A DNA stretch of 64,000 nucleotides. Source: Stomatobaculum sp. F0698 (GTDB lineage Bacteria > Bacillota > Clostridia > Lachnospirales > Lachnospiraceae). The DNA lies in assembly GCF_030644385.1 (NCBI RefSeq), contig NZ_CP130060.1:930001-994000 (forward strand), in the 5' to 3' direction. Shown one piece after another: positions 28,381-35,681 of this stretch. Within the stretch, counting starts at the first letter, position 1. Every line of letters starts with the position of its first letter. Under the pieces are notes generated by a model that was not told the origin of the DNA, did no database searches, and worked only from the letters and a program-made list of their open reading frames with translations. A program made the translations under genes and the position numbers.

Positions 28381-28405
28381 ACTTTTTGGGGCACTAACGT
28401 ATAAT
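28377..28405 (+). promoter_or_regulatory. Strong sigma-A-type promoter for the P-loop protein gene
   Basis: TTGAAC (28,377-28,382), a 17-nt spacer and a perfect TATAAT (28,400-28,405) lie 35 nt before the start of the small P-loop gene. The -35 overlaps the stop codon of the carboxypeptidase gene. Confidence 0.85.
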
Positions 28406-28439
28406 TATCATAACAGAAAGATACCAAGGAGGTAGAAAC

Positions 28440-28859
28440 ATGGTTCAGATTATTGTGGGCGTCAAGGGAAAGGGAAAAACCAAGCGTCTTCTTGAGATGG
28501 CAAATGAGGCTGTTAAGGACGCGAAGGGCACGGTTGTCTACCTTGATAAGAGTGCAAAGCACATGTATGAGCTCAGCAATAAGATTCGCTTGATCAATGT
28601 GAATGACTTCGACATCATGAGCAGCGACGGCTTCACCGGTTTCGTCTCCGGCATCATTTCACAGGATCATGATTTGGAGACCATGTTCCTCGACAGCTTC
28701 CTCAAGCTCGCAAACCTTGAGGGCGGCGATATCACCCCGGTGATTGATGCACTTGAGAAGATCGGTGAGAAGTACAATGTTAAGTTTGTGCTCAGCGTTT
28801 CGATGGATGCTGTGGATCTTCCGGAGAATGCAAAGAAAGACGTTGTCGTCGCACTCTAA
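28440..28859 (+). CDS. Small P-loop protein, conserved in Clostridia (often labelled PilT-like)
   Basis: This 139-residue cytoplasmic protein has a Walker-A-like GVKGKGKTK at residues 7-15. The remainder is an alpha/beta fold with no recognisable Walker B or partner domain. Homologues are often labelled twitching motility protein PilT, but the protein is far too short for that ATPase and no pilus genes are nearby. A near-consensus promoter and an ideal AAGGAGGT site 6 nt before the ATG suggest high expression. A hairpin follows the gene, so it is probably monocistronic. Function unknown. Confidence 0.85.
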   Translation: MVQIIVGVKGKGKTKRLLEMANEAVKDAKGTVVYLDKSAKHMYELSNKIRLINVNDFDIMSSDGFTGFVSGIISQDHDLETMFLDSFLKLANLEGGDITPVIDALEKIGEKYNVKFVLSVSMDAVDLPENAKKDVVVAL

Positions 28860-28880
28860 AACAGAGGCGATTCAATACTT

Positions 28881-28908
28881 TACGGGCAGCCCTTTCGGGC
28901 TGTCCGTA
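28881..28908 (+). terminator. Hairpin after the P-loop gene (weak terminator)
   Basis: A 12-bp stem with one G-U pair (arms 28,881-28,892 and 28,897-28,908, loop TTTC) starts 22 nt after the stop codon. No U tract follows, so termination may be partial. Confidence 0.5.
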
Positions 28909-28945
28909 CTTGTGTATAGGCTTTTTCGCACAAGCGGAGGTGCTT

Positions 28946-30355
28946 TTGGAGAATCAAAAGAAAGCGAAACAGGAGAACTCCGGAATCTTACGACCGGAGC
29001 ACATTTTCCTGCTTGGCGGTATCATCTATCTTGCATTGATTATAATCGCACCGTTTATGAAGAAACATCCGCGCATTGTCACCGTAGAACCCGGAGAGAT
29101 TGTCAGCAACACCGATTACACGGGTATCATACTGAGAGATGAGCAGCTTGAGACAGCCCCGCGCAGCGGTTATCCGGTCTATTATTTGCAGGAAGGAAAA
29201 CGCGCGGCTGTCGGGAATCGCATCTATGCGCTGACCTCGACGGATGTAAGCCCCTTGCTTCAAAGCAGTTTATCGGGAAACAACGCACTGGACGCCGATA
29301 ACATCCACGAAATTAAAAATCGTCTTTCGTCCTATCGTAAAAGCTATGACAGAGATCAGTTTATTCAAAACTATGCTGCGGAGGACAATATCCAGTCTCT
29401 GCTGTCTTCTTATGCTTCTCTGAGTCTTTTGGATAATTTGGATTCCGAGATGCAAAAACAAGGAATCGAGTTGACTGATGTGAGCTCACCGCTGGCGGGC
29501 GTCGTATCGTTCCATGTCGATTCCTACAGTGCAAAGGGACTGACAGAAGACGATATCAGCGCGAGTCTGTTCGAACAGAGTACCATGAAACAAGACGGGC
29601 CCGTGCAGGGGACGAAGGGGCAAAACAACTATGTCAACGCGGGAGATGTGGTGTATCGCATTGTTCCTTCGGAGGAGTGGAAAGTGATTTTTCCGCTCGG
29701 CGATAAGGAGACGCGTGAAAATACGAAGAGTCTCCGGGTTAATTTTATCGGCAGCAATATCAGTATGAGCGGTGACTACCATGAGATTTCCGACAAGGAT
29801 GAGAGCAGCAAGAAGCGTTACGGTGTATTAACCTTCCAGCGTTATATGATTCAATTTCTCGAAGACCGCTTTGTTTCTTTCCGCATTGTGGAGGGAAGCA
29901 AGGACGGTCTCAAGGTGCAAAAAAGTGCGCTCACGAAGAAAAAATTCTACGCGATTCCACTCATCTATTTGACCCGAGGCGGGGCGAATAACGGGAATGT
30001 CGTACATCGCCTGAAGATCGAAAACGGTCAGGAGCAGGCGAGCGATGTGCCGGTCACGGTTGTCGATCGCGATGATGATTATTTCTATATCAGCATGGAC
30101 GGCGGCTCCGGTTTACAGGAAGGAGATCAGCTGATCAACGATGCGCGCGATCAAAAATTTCAGGTCGGAGCAACGGGAGAAATCATCGGCGTCTACAGTG
30201 TGACAGCCGGCGTTGCGGAATTTCGAAAAGTCAAAATCATCGAGGAAAACGATGAGTATGCCATTGTACACCGCGATATCAGCGGCAGCATCAGTCCCTA
30301 CGATCGCATTCTGTTAAACGGCAGCGAGGGGCGTGACGGTGCATTGATTTATTGA
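28946..30355 (+). CDS. HlyD-like membrane-anchored adaptor protein
   Basis: This 469-residue protein has one N-terminal membrane helix (HIFLLGGIIYLALIIIAPF), then an extracytoplasmic region with barrel-sandwich-like segments either side of a helical stretch (about residues 120-200), as in HlyD/periplasmic-adaptor-type proteins. Lachnospiraceae carry such a gene beside yggS-sepF. No ABC, RND or peptidase partner lies nearby, so the usual transport role is unproven and a cell-envelope or division role is possible. The TTG at 28,946 was chosen because GGAGGT lies just upstream and longer starts would overlap that site. Confidence 0.75.
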   Translation: MENQKKAKQENSGILRPEHIFLLGGIIYLALIIIAPFMKKHPRIVTVEPGEIVSNTDYTGIILRDEQLETAPRSGYPVYYLQEGKRAAVGNRIYALTSTDVSPLLQSSLSGNNALDADNIHEIKNRLSSYRKSYDRDQFIQNYAAEDNIQSLLSSYASLSLLDNLDSEMQKQGIELTDVSSPLAGVVSFHVDSYSAKGLTEDDISASLFEQSTMKQDGPVQGTKGQNNYVNAGDVVYRIVPSEEWKVIFPLGDKETRENTKSLRVNFIGSNISMSGDYHEISDKDESSKKRYGVLTFQRYMIQFLEDRFVSFRIVEGSKDGLKVQKSALTKKKFYAIPLIYLTRGGANNGNVVHRLKIENGQEQASDVPVTVVDRDDDYFYISMDGGSGLQEGDQLINDARDQKFQVGATGEIIGVYSVTAGVAEFRKVKIIEENDEYAIVHRDISGSISPYDRILLNGSEGRDGALIY

Positions 30356-30364
30356 GGAGGAACT

Positions 30365-31048
30365 ATGCTGAGTCAGAATTTACGGGAAGTGGAAAGCAAT
30401 ATCAAGAGTGCCTGCGAACGGGTCGGAAGAGCACGGGAAAGTGTGACTCTGATTGCGGTGAGCAAGACGCAGCCGGTCTCTGCGATTGAGGAGGCATATG
30501 CCCTGGGAATTCGTGATTTCGGCGAGAATAAGGTCAAGGAAATGCTCGGAAAAGAGCCTCAACTACCGGCGGATATTCGTTGGCATCTCATCGGACATCT
30601 GCAGACAAATAAGGTCAAGTCGGTTCTCTCCAATACGGTTTTAATTCATTCTTTGGATTCGCTGAAGCTTTTGGACGCGGTCGATTTTGAGGCCATGAAG
30701 CAGAAAATTACCGTGGAAGGCTTGCTTGAAGTGAACGTTGCCGAGGAAGAAAGTAAGTTTGGCTTTCATCCCTCCGAACTGTGGGAGCTGCTGAGCCGTC
30801 TTCGCCAATATAAAAATTTGCGAATTCGCGGGCTCATGACCGTTGCTCCGTTCACAACGAATGCGGAGAATAATCGAGAGATATTTCAAAAATTGAAAGA
30901 AATATCCATTGACACAAAGTGGAATACACTGGATAATATCAGTATGGATATTTTGTCTATGGGTATGACCGGAGATTACAGCGTTGCAATTGAGGAAGGT
31001 GCCACCATGGTTCGGGTGGGAACCGGACTGTTCGGCGCTCGAGCATAA
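30365..31048 (+). CDS. yggS: PLP homeostasis protein YggS/YlmE (PLPBP)
   Basis: This 227-residue protein has the alanine-racemase-like TIM-barrel fold of the COG0325 family. The PLP-binding lysine lies in LIAVSKTQP (about residue 38), and the family motif FGENKVKEML follows. It buffers pyridoxal phosphate rather than acting as an enzyme. In Firmicutes it (YlmE) precedes sepF, as here. The ATG follows GAGGAA with good spacing. Confidence 0.94.
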   Translation: MLSQNLREVESNIKSACERVGRARESVTLIAVSKTQPVSAIEEAYALGIRDFGENKVKEMLGKEPQLPADIRWHLIGHLQTNKVKSVLSNTVLIHSLDSLKLLDAVDFEAMKQKITVEGLLEVNVAEEESKFGFHPSELWELLSRLRQYKNLRIRGLMTVAPFTTNAENNREIFQKLKEISIDTKWNTLDNISMDILSMGMTGDYSVAIEEGATMVRVGTGLFGARA

Positions 31049-31062
31049 GGGGAGGTTCTGAG

Positions 31063-31662
31063 ATGGGTTTGTTGAAAACAATCAGAGAGAAGTTCGGCGG
31101 AAGTTTTGGCGGCGGCGATGACGGCATGGATCCGGATGAGGAGATTTACGGAACCTACGGCGAAGACGATGAATTCATCGGGGACGACGAATACGGCCAG
31201 GATTATATCGAGGACGAGGAAGATGACGGGATGGGTGGCAGCAATCCCTTCGGCGGTGTAGATCGTGTCTCCGCTTATCAGAGCAGAAAGAATACTTCGA
31301 CGCAGAAGCATTCCTCCGCGGCTGCAGGCCGTAGTTCCAAAGTTTCGCTTGTATCGCGCGGCGGTTGTGATAACATCGCAATGATGCAGCCTCGCTCGTT
31401 TGAAGACAAAGAGATGTTTGAGGCCGTCAGCAATCTTCGGGATCAGGGTCGTGTTATCATCCTGAACTTAGAGAGCTGCGATGCAACAACCCGCATGAAC
31501 TTTTATACCTATGCGATGGGACTTTGTGCCGGCGTGGACGGTAAGATGGGCCAGGTTTCCGAATCCATTTTCATTATCGCTCCGCGTAATATCACCCTCT
31601 CCGGTGCACTCACTTCGGGAGAGAGTCAGGCAGATCCCCTGATGCAGGCTCGCTCTGTCTGA
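31063..31662 (+). CDS. sepF: Cell division protein SepF
   Basis: This 199-residue protein has the short N-terminal membrane-binding helix MGLLKTIREKFG, a long acidic Gly/Asp/Glu linker (about residues 15-70) and the C-terminal SepF domain (RSFEDKEMFEAVSNLRDQGR onward). SepF tethers FtsZ to the membrane and organises the septum in Gram-positives. Unlike B. subtilis, no ylmG gene intervenes before ylmH; the ylmH ATG overlaps the sepF stop (TGATG). Confidence 0.95.
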   Translation: MGLLKTIREKFGGSFGGGDDGMDPDEEIYGTYGEDDEFIGDDEYGQDYIEDEEDDGMGGSNPFGGVDRVSAYQSRKNTSTQKHSSAAAGRSSKVSLVSRGGCDNIAMMQPRSFEDKEMFEAVSNLRDQGRVIILNLESCDATTRMNFYTYAMGLCAGVDGKMGQVSESIFIIAPRNITLSGALTSGESQADPLMQARSV

Positions 31663-32423
31663 TGACTGACAGAGAGTTACAGCTGTTTCGAAATCGCCTG
31701 TCGGATCTCGCAAGACAGTGTGAGGACAGAAACATTGCGACGCACACCCACTTTTTGACCGTGGAAGAGCAGCGACTTGCAGAACAGTTTATATTGAACG
31801 TCGACGGAGTCCGTGTGATATCCGACGGCGTTTTTTGTGATGCGGAGCGAAAGCTGCTCTTTTTTTTGCCCTCCTATTTAGAGGAAGCGCCGGAGGAAGA
31901 GATCGGCTGTTTTCGGATTGAGCCCCGTGCGGCAAAGTTTGCGGAAGCGCTTTCGCATCGTGATTTTCTCGGTGCACTGATGGGGCTCGGCATCAAACGA
32001 GAAATGCTCGGAGACCTTGCCGTAACGGAGAATTGCGCGCAGTTGGCGGCACTCTCCACCGTACGAGAGGTCTTGCTTCGTGAGCTGACGGAAGTTAAGC
32101 ACACAAAGGTTCGGGTCAGCGAAATTGCCCGAGATGAGCTTTCGGCGGTGCGACGCACGGAAATACGCAGTATCAATGCTGCCTCGCTGCGTGCGGATGT
32201 TCTAATCGCCGCGGTCTGGCGCTTATCGAGGACACAGGCAAAAGAGTCCTTTGCGAGAGGAGAGGTCTTTCGGAACGGAATCGAACTGGAAAACCCTTCC
32301 GCAGAACTGAAAGCGGAAGATTTTGTGAGTCTGCGCGGTAAAGGAAAGTTTAAGCTGTGCGGTACCGAAGCGCGCGTTACGAAGAGCGGGCGCCTGTATG
32401 TCGACATAGCGTACTATATTTAA
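31662..32423 (+). CDS. ylmH: S4-domain RNA-binding protein YlmH
   Basis: This 253-residue protein matches YlmH. It has an N-terminal alpha/beta domain, a middle segment (HRDFLGALMGLGIKREMLGD) and a C-terminal S4 RNA-binding domain (about residues 175-250). YlmH-family proteins bind ribosomes and have been linked to rescue of stalled ribosomes. It is translationally coupled to sepF by the 1-nt overlap. Confidence 0.92.
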   Translation: MTDRELQLFRNRLSDLARQCEDRNIATHTHFLTVEEQRLAEQFILNVDGVRVISDGVFCDAERKLLFFLPSYLEEAPEEEIGCFRIEPRAAKFAEALSHRDFLGALMGLGIKREMLGDLAVTENCAQLAALSTVREVLLRELTEVKHTKVRVSEIARDELSAVRRTEIRSINAASLRADVLIAAVWRLSRTQAKESFARGEVFRNGIELENPSAELKAEDFVSLRGKGKFKLCGTEARVTKSGRLYVDIAYYI

Positions 32424-32440
32424 TTCGGAAGGATGGCTTT

Positions 32441-32956
32441 ATGGCAGAGTTGAAAAGAAATACCGCTTCCAAAATCGGAATGAGAGTGCTCTATGTTGCA
32501 ATCGCAGCCCTCTGTGTCTGTTTGGATCAGGGGAGTAAGTTTCTCGCATTGCGACATCTGCCGCTCGGAGAGGTGAGGCCTTTTCTCCCGGGCTTTCTCG
32601 AGTTTCTTCGCATCGAAAATCGAGGTGCAGCCTTCGGTGTCTTACAGGGACAGATGCTCTTTTTCTTTGCGATTACAGGGGTTATTCTGCTGCTGATACT
32701 GTATGTACTCCATCGCCTTCCCGCAGAGCGCAGGTATCTGCTATTGGTTGCGAACCTTGCCTTTCTGACCGGCGGGGCGCTCGGCAATTTATGGGATAGA
32801 CTCACGCGCGGTTCCGTGGTTGATTTTTTGTCTTTTATCCCGATATCGTTTCCGGTGTTTAATGTCGCGGATATCTTTGTGACGGGATCTGCCTTTGCCT
32901 TTGTTCTGCTGTTTTGCTTTTATTATAAGGAAGAAGAATTCACGTTCTTGCGATAA
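32441..32956 (+). CDS. lspA: Lipoprotein signal peptidase (SPase II)
   Basis: This 171-residue membrane aspartyl protease removes signal peptides from prolipoproteins. The motifs LDQGSKFLA, ENRGAAFG, GALGNLWDRL, SVVDFLSF and FNVADIFV are all present, including both catalytic aspartates. It has four membrane helices. The ATG at 32,441 was chosen because an upstream in-frame extension would overlap ylmH and lacks the conserved N-terminal pattern. Confidence 0.95.
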   Translation: MAELKRNTASKIGMRVLYVAIAALCVCLDQGSKFLALRHLPLGEVRPFLPGFLEFLRIENRGAAFGVLQGQMLFFFAITGVILLLILYVLHRLPAERRYLLLVANLAFLTGGALGNLWDRLTRGSVVDFLSFIPISFPVFNVADIFVTGSAFAFVLLFCFYYKEEEFTFLR

Positions 32957-32967
32957 AGGAGGTCCGC

Positions 32968-33693
32968 TTGGAGCAGCTTATCATACAGGAAGAACTGAGC
33001 GGAAAACGATTGGATCTGGTTGTCAGCTTGCTCTTTCCCGAGCTCACGCGTGCACATGCACAGAAGCTGATCAAAGAGGGGGCGGTCTCGGTAAACGAGA
33101 AGCCTCGAAAACCTGCTTATGCGGTGACCGCCGGTGAGCTACTTGCGGTAGAACTCCCGGAACCTGAGGTGTTGGAAGTTCTGCCGGAGGATATCCCGCT
33201 GGATATCTTATATGAAGACAGCGATGTCATTCTGGTGAACAAGCCGAAGGGCATGGTAGTCCATCCGGCCGCGGGCCATGCGAGCGGAACTCTGGTCAAT
33301 GCGCTGTTATATCACTGCAGGGACAGCCTGTCCGGCATAAACGGCATTCTGCGTCCCGGCATTGTACACCGCATTGATAAGGACACGACCGGCGTCATCA
33401 TTGCGTGCAAGAACGACAGGGCGCATCAGTGCATTGCGGCACAGCTGAAAGAGCACAGCATCACCCGACGGTATTTGGCGCTTGCCCAAGGTGTCATTCG
33501 AGAAGATGAGGGCACGGTGGATGCGCCCCTGGGGCGCGATCCGGAAAATCGAAAGAAGATGAAAAGCGGATTACCGGGCGGAAAGCATGCCGTCACGCAC
33601 TTTCGGGTGCTGGAGCGTTTTTCCGCCGCGAGCTATCTAAGCTGCAGCTTGGAGACCGGAAGGACGCACCAGATACTTGCGCTGTGCGCATGA
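32968..33693 (+). pseudogene. RluD-type 23S rRNA pseudouridine synthase, C-terminally truncated
   Basis: This 241-residue reading frame has an N-terminal S4 domain (about 1-75) and most of the RluA-family catalytic domain, including the catalytic aspartate in HRIDKDTTG. It follows lspA by 11 nt, the usual RluD position. The conserved stretch that should continue after LETGRTHQI (normally RVHM...GHP...GDxxYG, about 60 residues) is missing; the frame instead ends LALCA and stops. No other frame downstream supplies the missing part. The gene is probably inactive or impaired. A complete RluA-family gene lies at 48,934-49,914 but may have another target site. Confidence 0.8.
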
Positions 33694-33712
33694 ATATAGT
33701 TTTAAATACCAG

Positions 33713-33741
33713 TTGACCTAGGCAATAAAATGACTTACGAT
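33713..33741 (+). promoter_or_regulatory. Promoter of the nitronate monooxygenase-like gene
   Basis: TTGACC (33,713-33,718) and TACGAT (33,736-33,741) are separated by 17 nt, 49 nt before the start codon. The promoter begins 19 nt after the truncated rluD stop. Confidence 0.6.
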
Positions 33742-33790
33742 AAAGACAATTTCATTCTCAACCTTTCGTTCCTATTTTAGGAGGGCATAA

Positions 33791-34855
33791 ATGTCGGAAG
33801 AATTACACTTATCGGTTCATCAAAGGGAATTGGAAGTTCCGTTGATTCAGGGAGGCATGGGAGTCGGTGTATCTCTGGAACGACTTGCGGGCAGTGTTGC
33901 CGCTTGCGGGGCTATGGGCTGCATCAGTACGGCGGATTGCGGTTACCGCGAACCTGACTTTTACAAGAATCCGGAGGAGGCCAATCTGCGCGCATTGCGG
34001 AAGGAAATCTCCGACGCACGCGATATTTCGGGAGGCAAGGGTCTGCTTGCAATCAATGCCATGGTCGCTACCCAGCAGTTTGCGGATGCCGTCAAAACCG
34101 CTGTTTCTGCCGGGATCGATGCAGTTATTTCCGGAGCGGGTTTGCCCCTGCAACTGCCGGAATTGGTACCCGAGGGAAGTGCACTCATTGCGCCCATCGT
34201 TTCCGGCGGACGTGCCGCTAAGTTGATCTTACAGTCTTGGATGAACAAATATCATCGCTTTCCGGACTTCATTGTATTGGAAGGTTCTAAAGCCGGTGGT
34301 CATCTCGGATTTAAGGAGGAGGATTTGCTCTCGGGTGAAACGCCCTCTCTCGCAAGCCTGCTGAAGGATGTACTGGAGAATATCCGTCCGTTTGTGGATG
34401 CCGCCAAGAGAAACATTCCAGTATTCTGTGCCGGCGGCGTATGGGATCAGAACGACATTCAAAGCCTTACCGAACAGGGCGCGGCCGGGGTACAGATGGC
34501 AACTCGTTTTATCGCGACCGAGGAATGCGATGCCTCGCAGGCCTATAAGGACGTGCTGCTCGGCGCAAATCGCGAAGATGTCTCTATCATTCACAGTCCG
34601 GTCGGTATGCCCGGAAGAGCCGTGCACACGCCTTTGCTGAAGCGACTTGTGGATGCCGGGCGCATTCCGCCGAGTCATTGCTCGCGCTGTATAAAGAAGT
34701 GCAATCCCGCGCAGGTTCCGTTCTGTATTACAAATGCGCTGATTGAAGCCGTCAAGGGAAATCTGGAAGCAGGTCTTTTCTTTACGGGCGAGAATGTGGG
34801 GAAGATGAAGCAGATGACCACAGTCCCGGCTTTGATCAAAGAACTTGGATATTGA
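33791..34855 (+). CDS. Nitronate monooxygenase / FabK-like flavoprotein
   Basis: This 354-residue TIM-barrel FMN enzyme of the 2-nitropropane dioxygenase family has an N-terminal IQGGMGVGVS, a central EGSKAGGHLG flavin-binding motif and a VFCAGGVWD phosphate-binding loop. Relatives oxidise nitronates or reduce enoyl-ACP (FabK), and sequence alone does not decide between them. The C-terminal segment has four cysteines (C297, C300, C304, C312; pattern CxxCxxxCx7C) that could bind an Fe-S cluster or zinc. It is monocistronic between its own promoter and a strong terminator. Confidence 0.85.
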   Translation: MSEELHLSVHQRELEVPLIQGGMGVGVSLERLAGSVAACGAMGCISTADCGYREPDFYKNPEEANLRALRKEISDARDISGGKGLLAINAMVATQQFADAVKTAVSAGIDAVISGAGLPLQLPELVPEGSALIAPIVSGGRAAKLILQSWMNKYHRFPDFIVLEGSKAGGHLGFKEEDLLSGETPSLASLLKDVLENIRPFVDAAKRNIPVFCAGGVWDQNDIQSLTEQGAAGVQMATRFIATEECDASQAYKDVLLGANREDVSIIHSPVGMPGRAVHTPLLKRLVDAGRIPPSHCSRCIKKCNPAQVPFCITNALIEAVKGNLEAGLFFTGENVGKMKQMTTVPALIKELGY

Positions 34856-34881
34856 TTTTCGTTTGTCGTTAATTTTGTGTC

Positions 34882-34927
34882 GCATCCGTGCTCTCGGAAA
34901 CAGATTGAGAGTCACGGGTGCTTTTTT
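34882..34927 (+). terminator. Rho-independent terminator
   Basis: A stem of about 14 bp with one bulge and one G-U pair (34,882-34,895 and 34,907-34,921) is followed by TTTTTT. Confidence 0.85.
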
Positions 34928-34943
34928 GTCGTAAGGACGTCAC

Positions 34944-34977
34944 GCCCTGCTCCAAAGCAATACCTCGGAGCAAGGGC
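34944..34977. repeat. Hairpin with 10-bp stem
   Basis: GCCCTGCTCC (34,944-34,953) pairs with GGAGCAAGGGC (34,967-34,977) with one bulged base. GGGCT inside the right arm could instead pair with AGCCC at 34,997-35,001, so two alternative folds are possible. No U tract follows. Confidence 0.5.
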
Positions 34978-35032
34978 TCGGTATGAGACGTGGGTAAGCC
35001 CTTCGCTTCGATTAAAGTCACAGGCAACAGTG

Positions 35033-35049
35033 CGAAGCAAATTGCTTCG
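35033..35049. repeat. 17-bp perfect palindrome
   Basis: CGAAGCAA-A-TTGCTTCG is a perfect inverted repeat around one central base. It could be a protein-binding site; the one-base centre is too tight for an RNA hairpin with all pairs formed. Confidence 0.6.
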
Positions 35050-35065
35050 GAAGGGACGATAAATT

Positions 35066-35085
35066 ACATAAATAGATTATGTCAA
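35066..35085. promoter_or_regulatory. AT-rich near-palindrome (copy 2 of 2)
   Basis: ACATAAATAGATTATGTCAA differs at only two positions from the site at 11,931-11,950. Read on the minus strand it begins TTGACATAAT, so it could also contain a -35 element, although no gene is seen on that side. Confidence 0.45.
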
Positions 35086-35405
35086 CCTAAAAGAATTGCG
35101 TGAGGCTTTACAGATTAAATATAGAGCAGCGACTCATGCTTTACTCTCCTTTCTTTTACATTCGATTTTGCCGCGCATTTCTTGTAACGCATGCAAACGG
35201 TATCCGGAAGTGTTATGCCGGAACAGTAGATTTAAATGGAAGTAAAACAGTTACATCTAAAAAACAGACGTTAAGGATATAAATTCCCCAAAAGCCGTCA
35301 CAGCGTTTGCTGCGAAATCAGGATGTGGGTATTTGCATGCGATCATCGATAAAGCGCTTTGTGTTACGGGAATTACGCAGACGGAACTACATCATACGAA
35401 TGGAC

Positions 35406-35457
35406 GATATTCGGATTATATCTGTGTCAGAGATATTCGGATTACATCCGTTTCAGA
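35406..35457. repeat. Tandem 26-bp direct repeat (two copies)
   Basis: Copies at 35,406-35,431 and 35,432-35,457 are directly adjacent and differ at three positions. Both begin GATATTCGGATTA and end TCAGA. Confidence 0.85.
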
Positions 35458-35497
35458 GCAATCGCAGACCTTGCTGCGTAGCGTAAAGCGGGAGTAG

Positions 35498-35548
35498 CAA
35501 ATGAAATGCCATGTGCGTTCAATGAAGTGATTCATTGCATTTCATTTG
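35498..35548. repeat. 12-bp inverted repeat enclosing a nested 7-bp inverted repeat
   Basis: CAAATGAAATGC (35,498-35,509) is the exact reverse complement of GCATTTCATTTG (35,537-35,548). Inside it CAATGAA (35,520-35,526) pairs with TTCATTG (35,531-35,537) across GTGA. The two stems are almost contiguous and could form one long hairpin or cruciform. Confidence 0.8.
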
Positions 35549-35572
35549 AATTTCATTTGAATTTCATTTGAA
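35540..35572. repeat. Three perfect tandem copies of an 11-bp unit
   Basis: TTTCATTTGAA occurs three times head to tail (35,540-35,550, 35,551-35,561, 35,562-35,572). The 11-bp period is about one helical turn, so repeats would face the same side of the DNA. The first copy is part of the inverted repeat at 35,498-35,548. Confidence 0.85.
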
Positions 35573-35635
35573 TGTACGGAAGTGTGCTTAAAAGTCCGGC
35601 ACGTGCCATACAGAGAGCAGTGTGTACCGACATAT

Positions 35636-35669
35636 AACTATTCGCGAAATGCTTGTTTAACGAATAGTT
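35636..35669. repeat. 9-bp perfect inverted repeat overlapping the recombinase promoter
   Basis: AACTATTCG (35,636-35,644) and CGAATAGTT (35,661-35,669) are exact reverse complements separated by 16 nt. The -35 of the recombinase promoter lies between the arms and the right arm lies in the spacer. It is a candidate operator or recombinase-binding site. Confidence 0.65.
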
Positions 35670-35681
35670 TGATGATATACT
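35653..35681 (+). promoter_or_regulatory. Promoter of the tyrosine recombinase gene
   Basis: TTGTTT (35,653-35,658) and TATACT (35,676-35,681) are separated by 17 nt, 74 nt before the ATG. Confidence 0.6.

Noticed and set aside
35100..35282. Short plus-strand frame with a HANG...DLNGSKTV stretch that faintly resembles an HPr-type protein.
   Set aside because: The active-site His context is wrong, the length is too short and no ribosome site precedes it. At best it is debris.
35298..35496. Open stretch across the 26-bp repeats, readable in two frames.
   Set aside because: No start codon with a ribosome site and no recognisable family; the repeats explain the open frames.
35406..35572. Repeats considered as a CRISPR array.
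   Set aside because: The units are directly adjacent with no unique spacers, there are two or three copies only, and no cas genes lie in the window.
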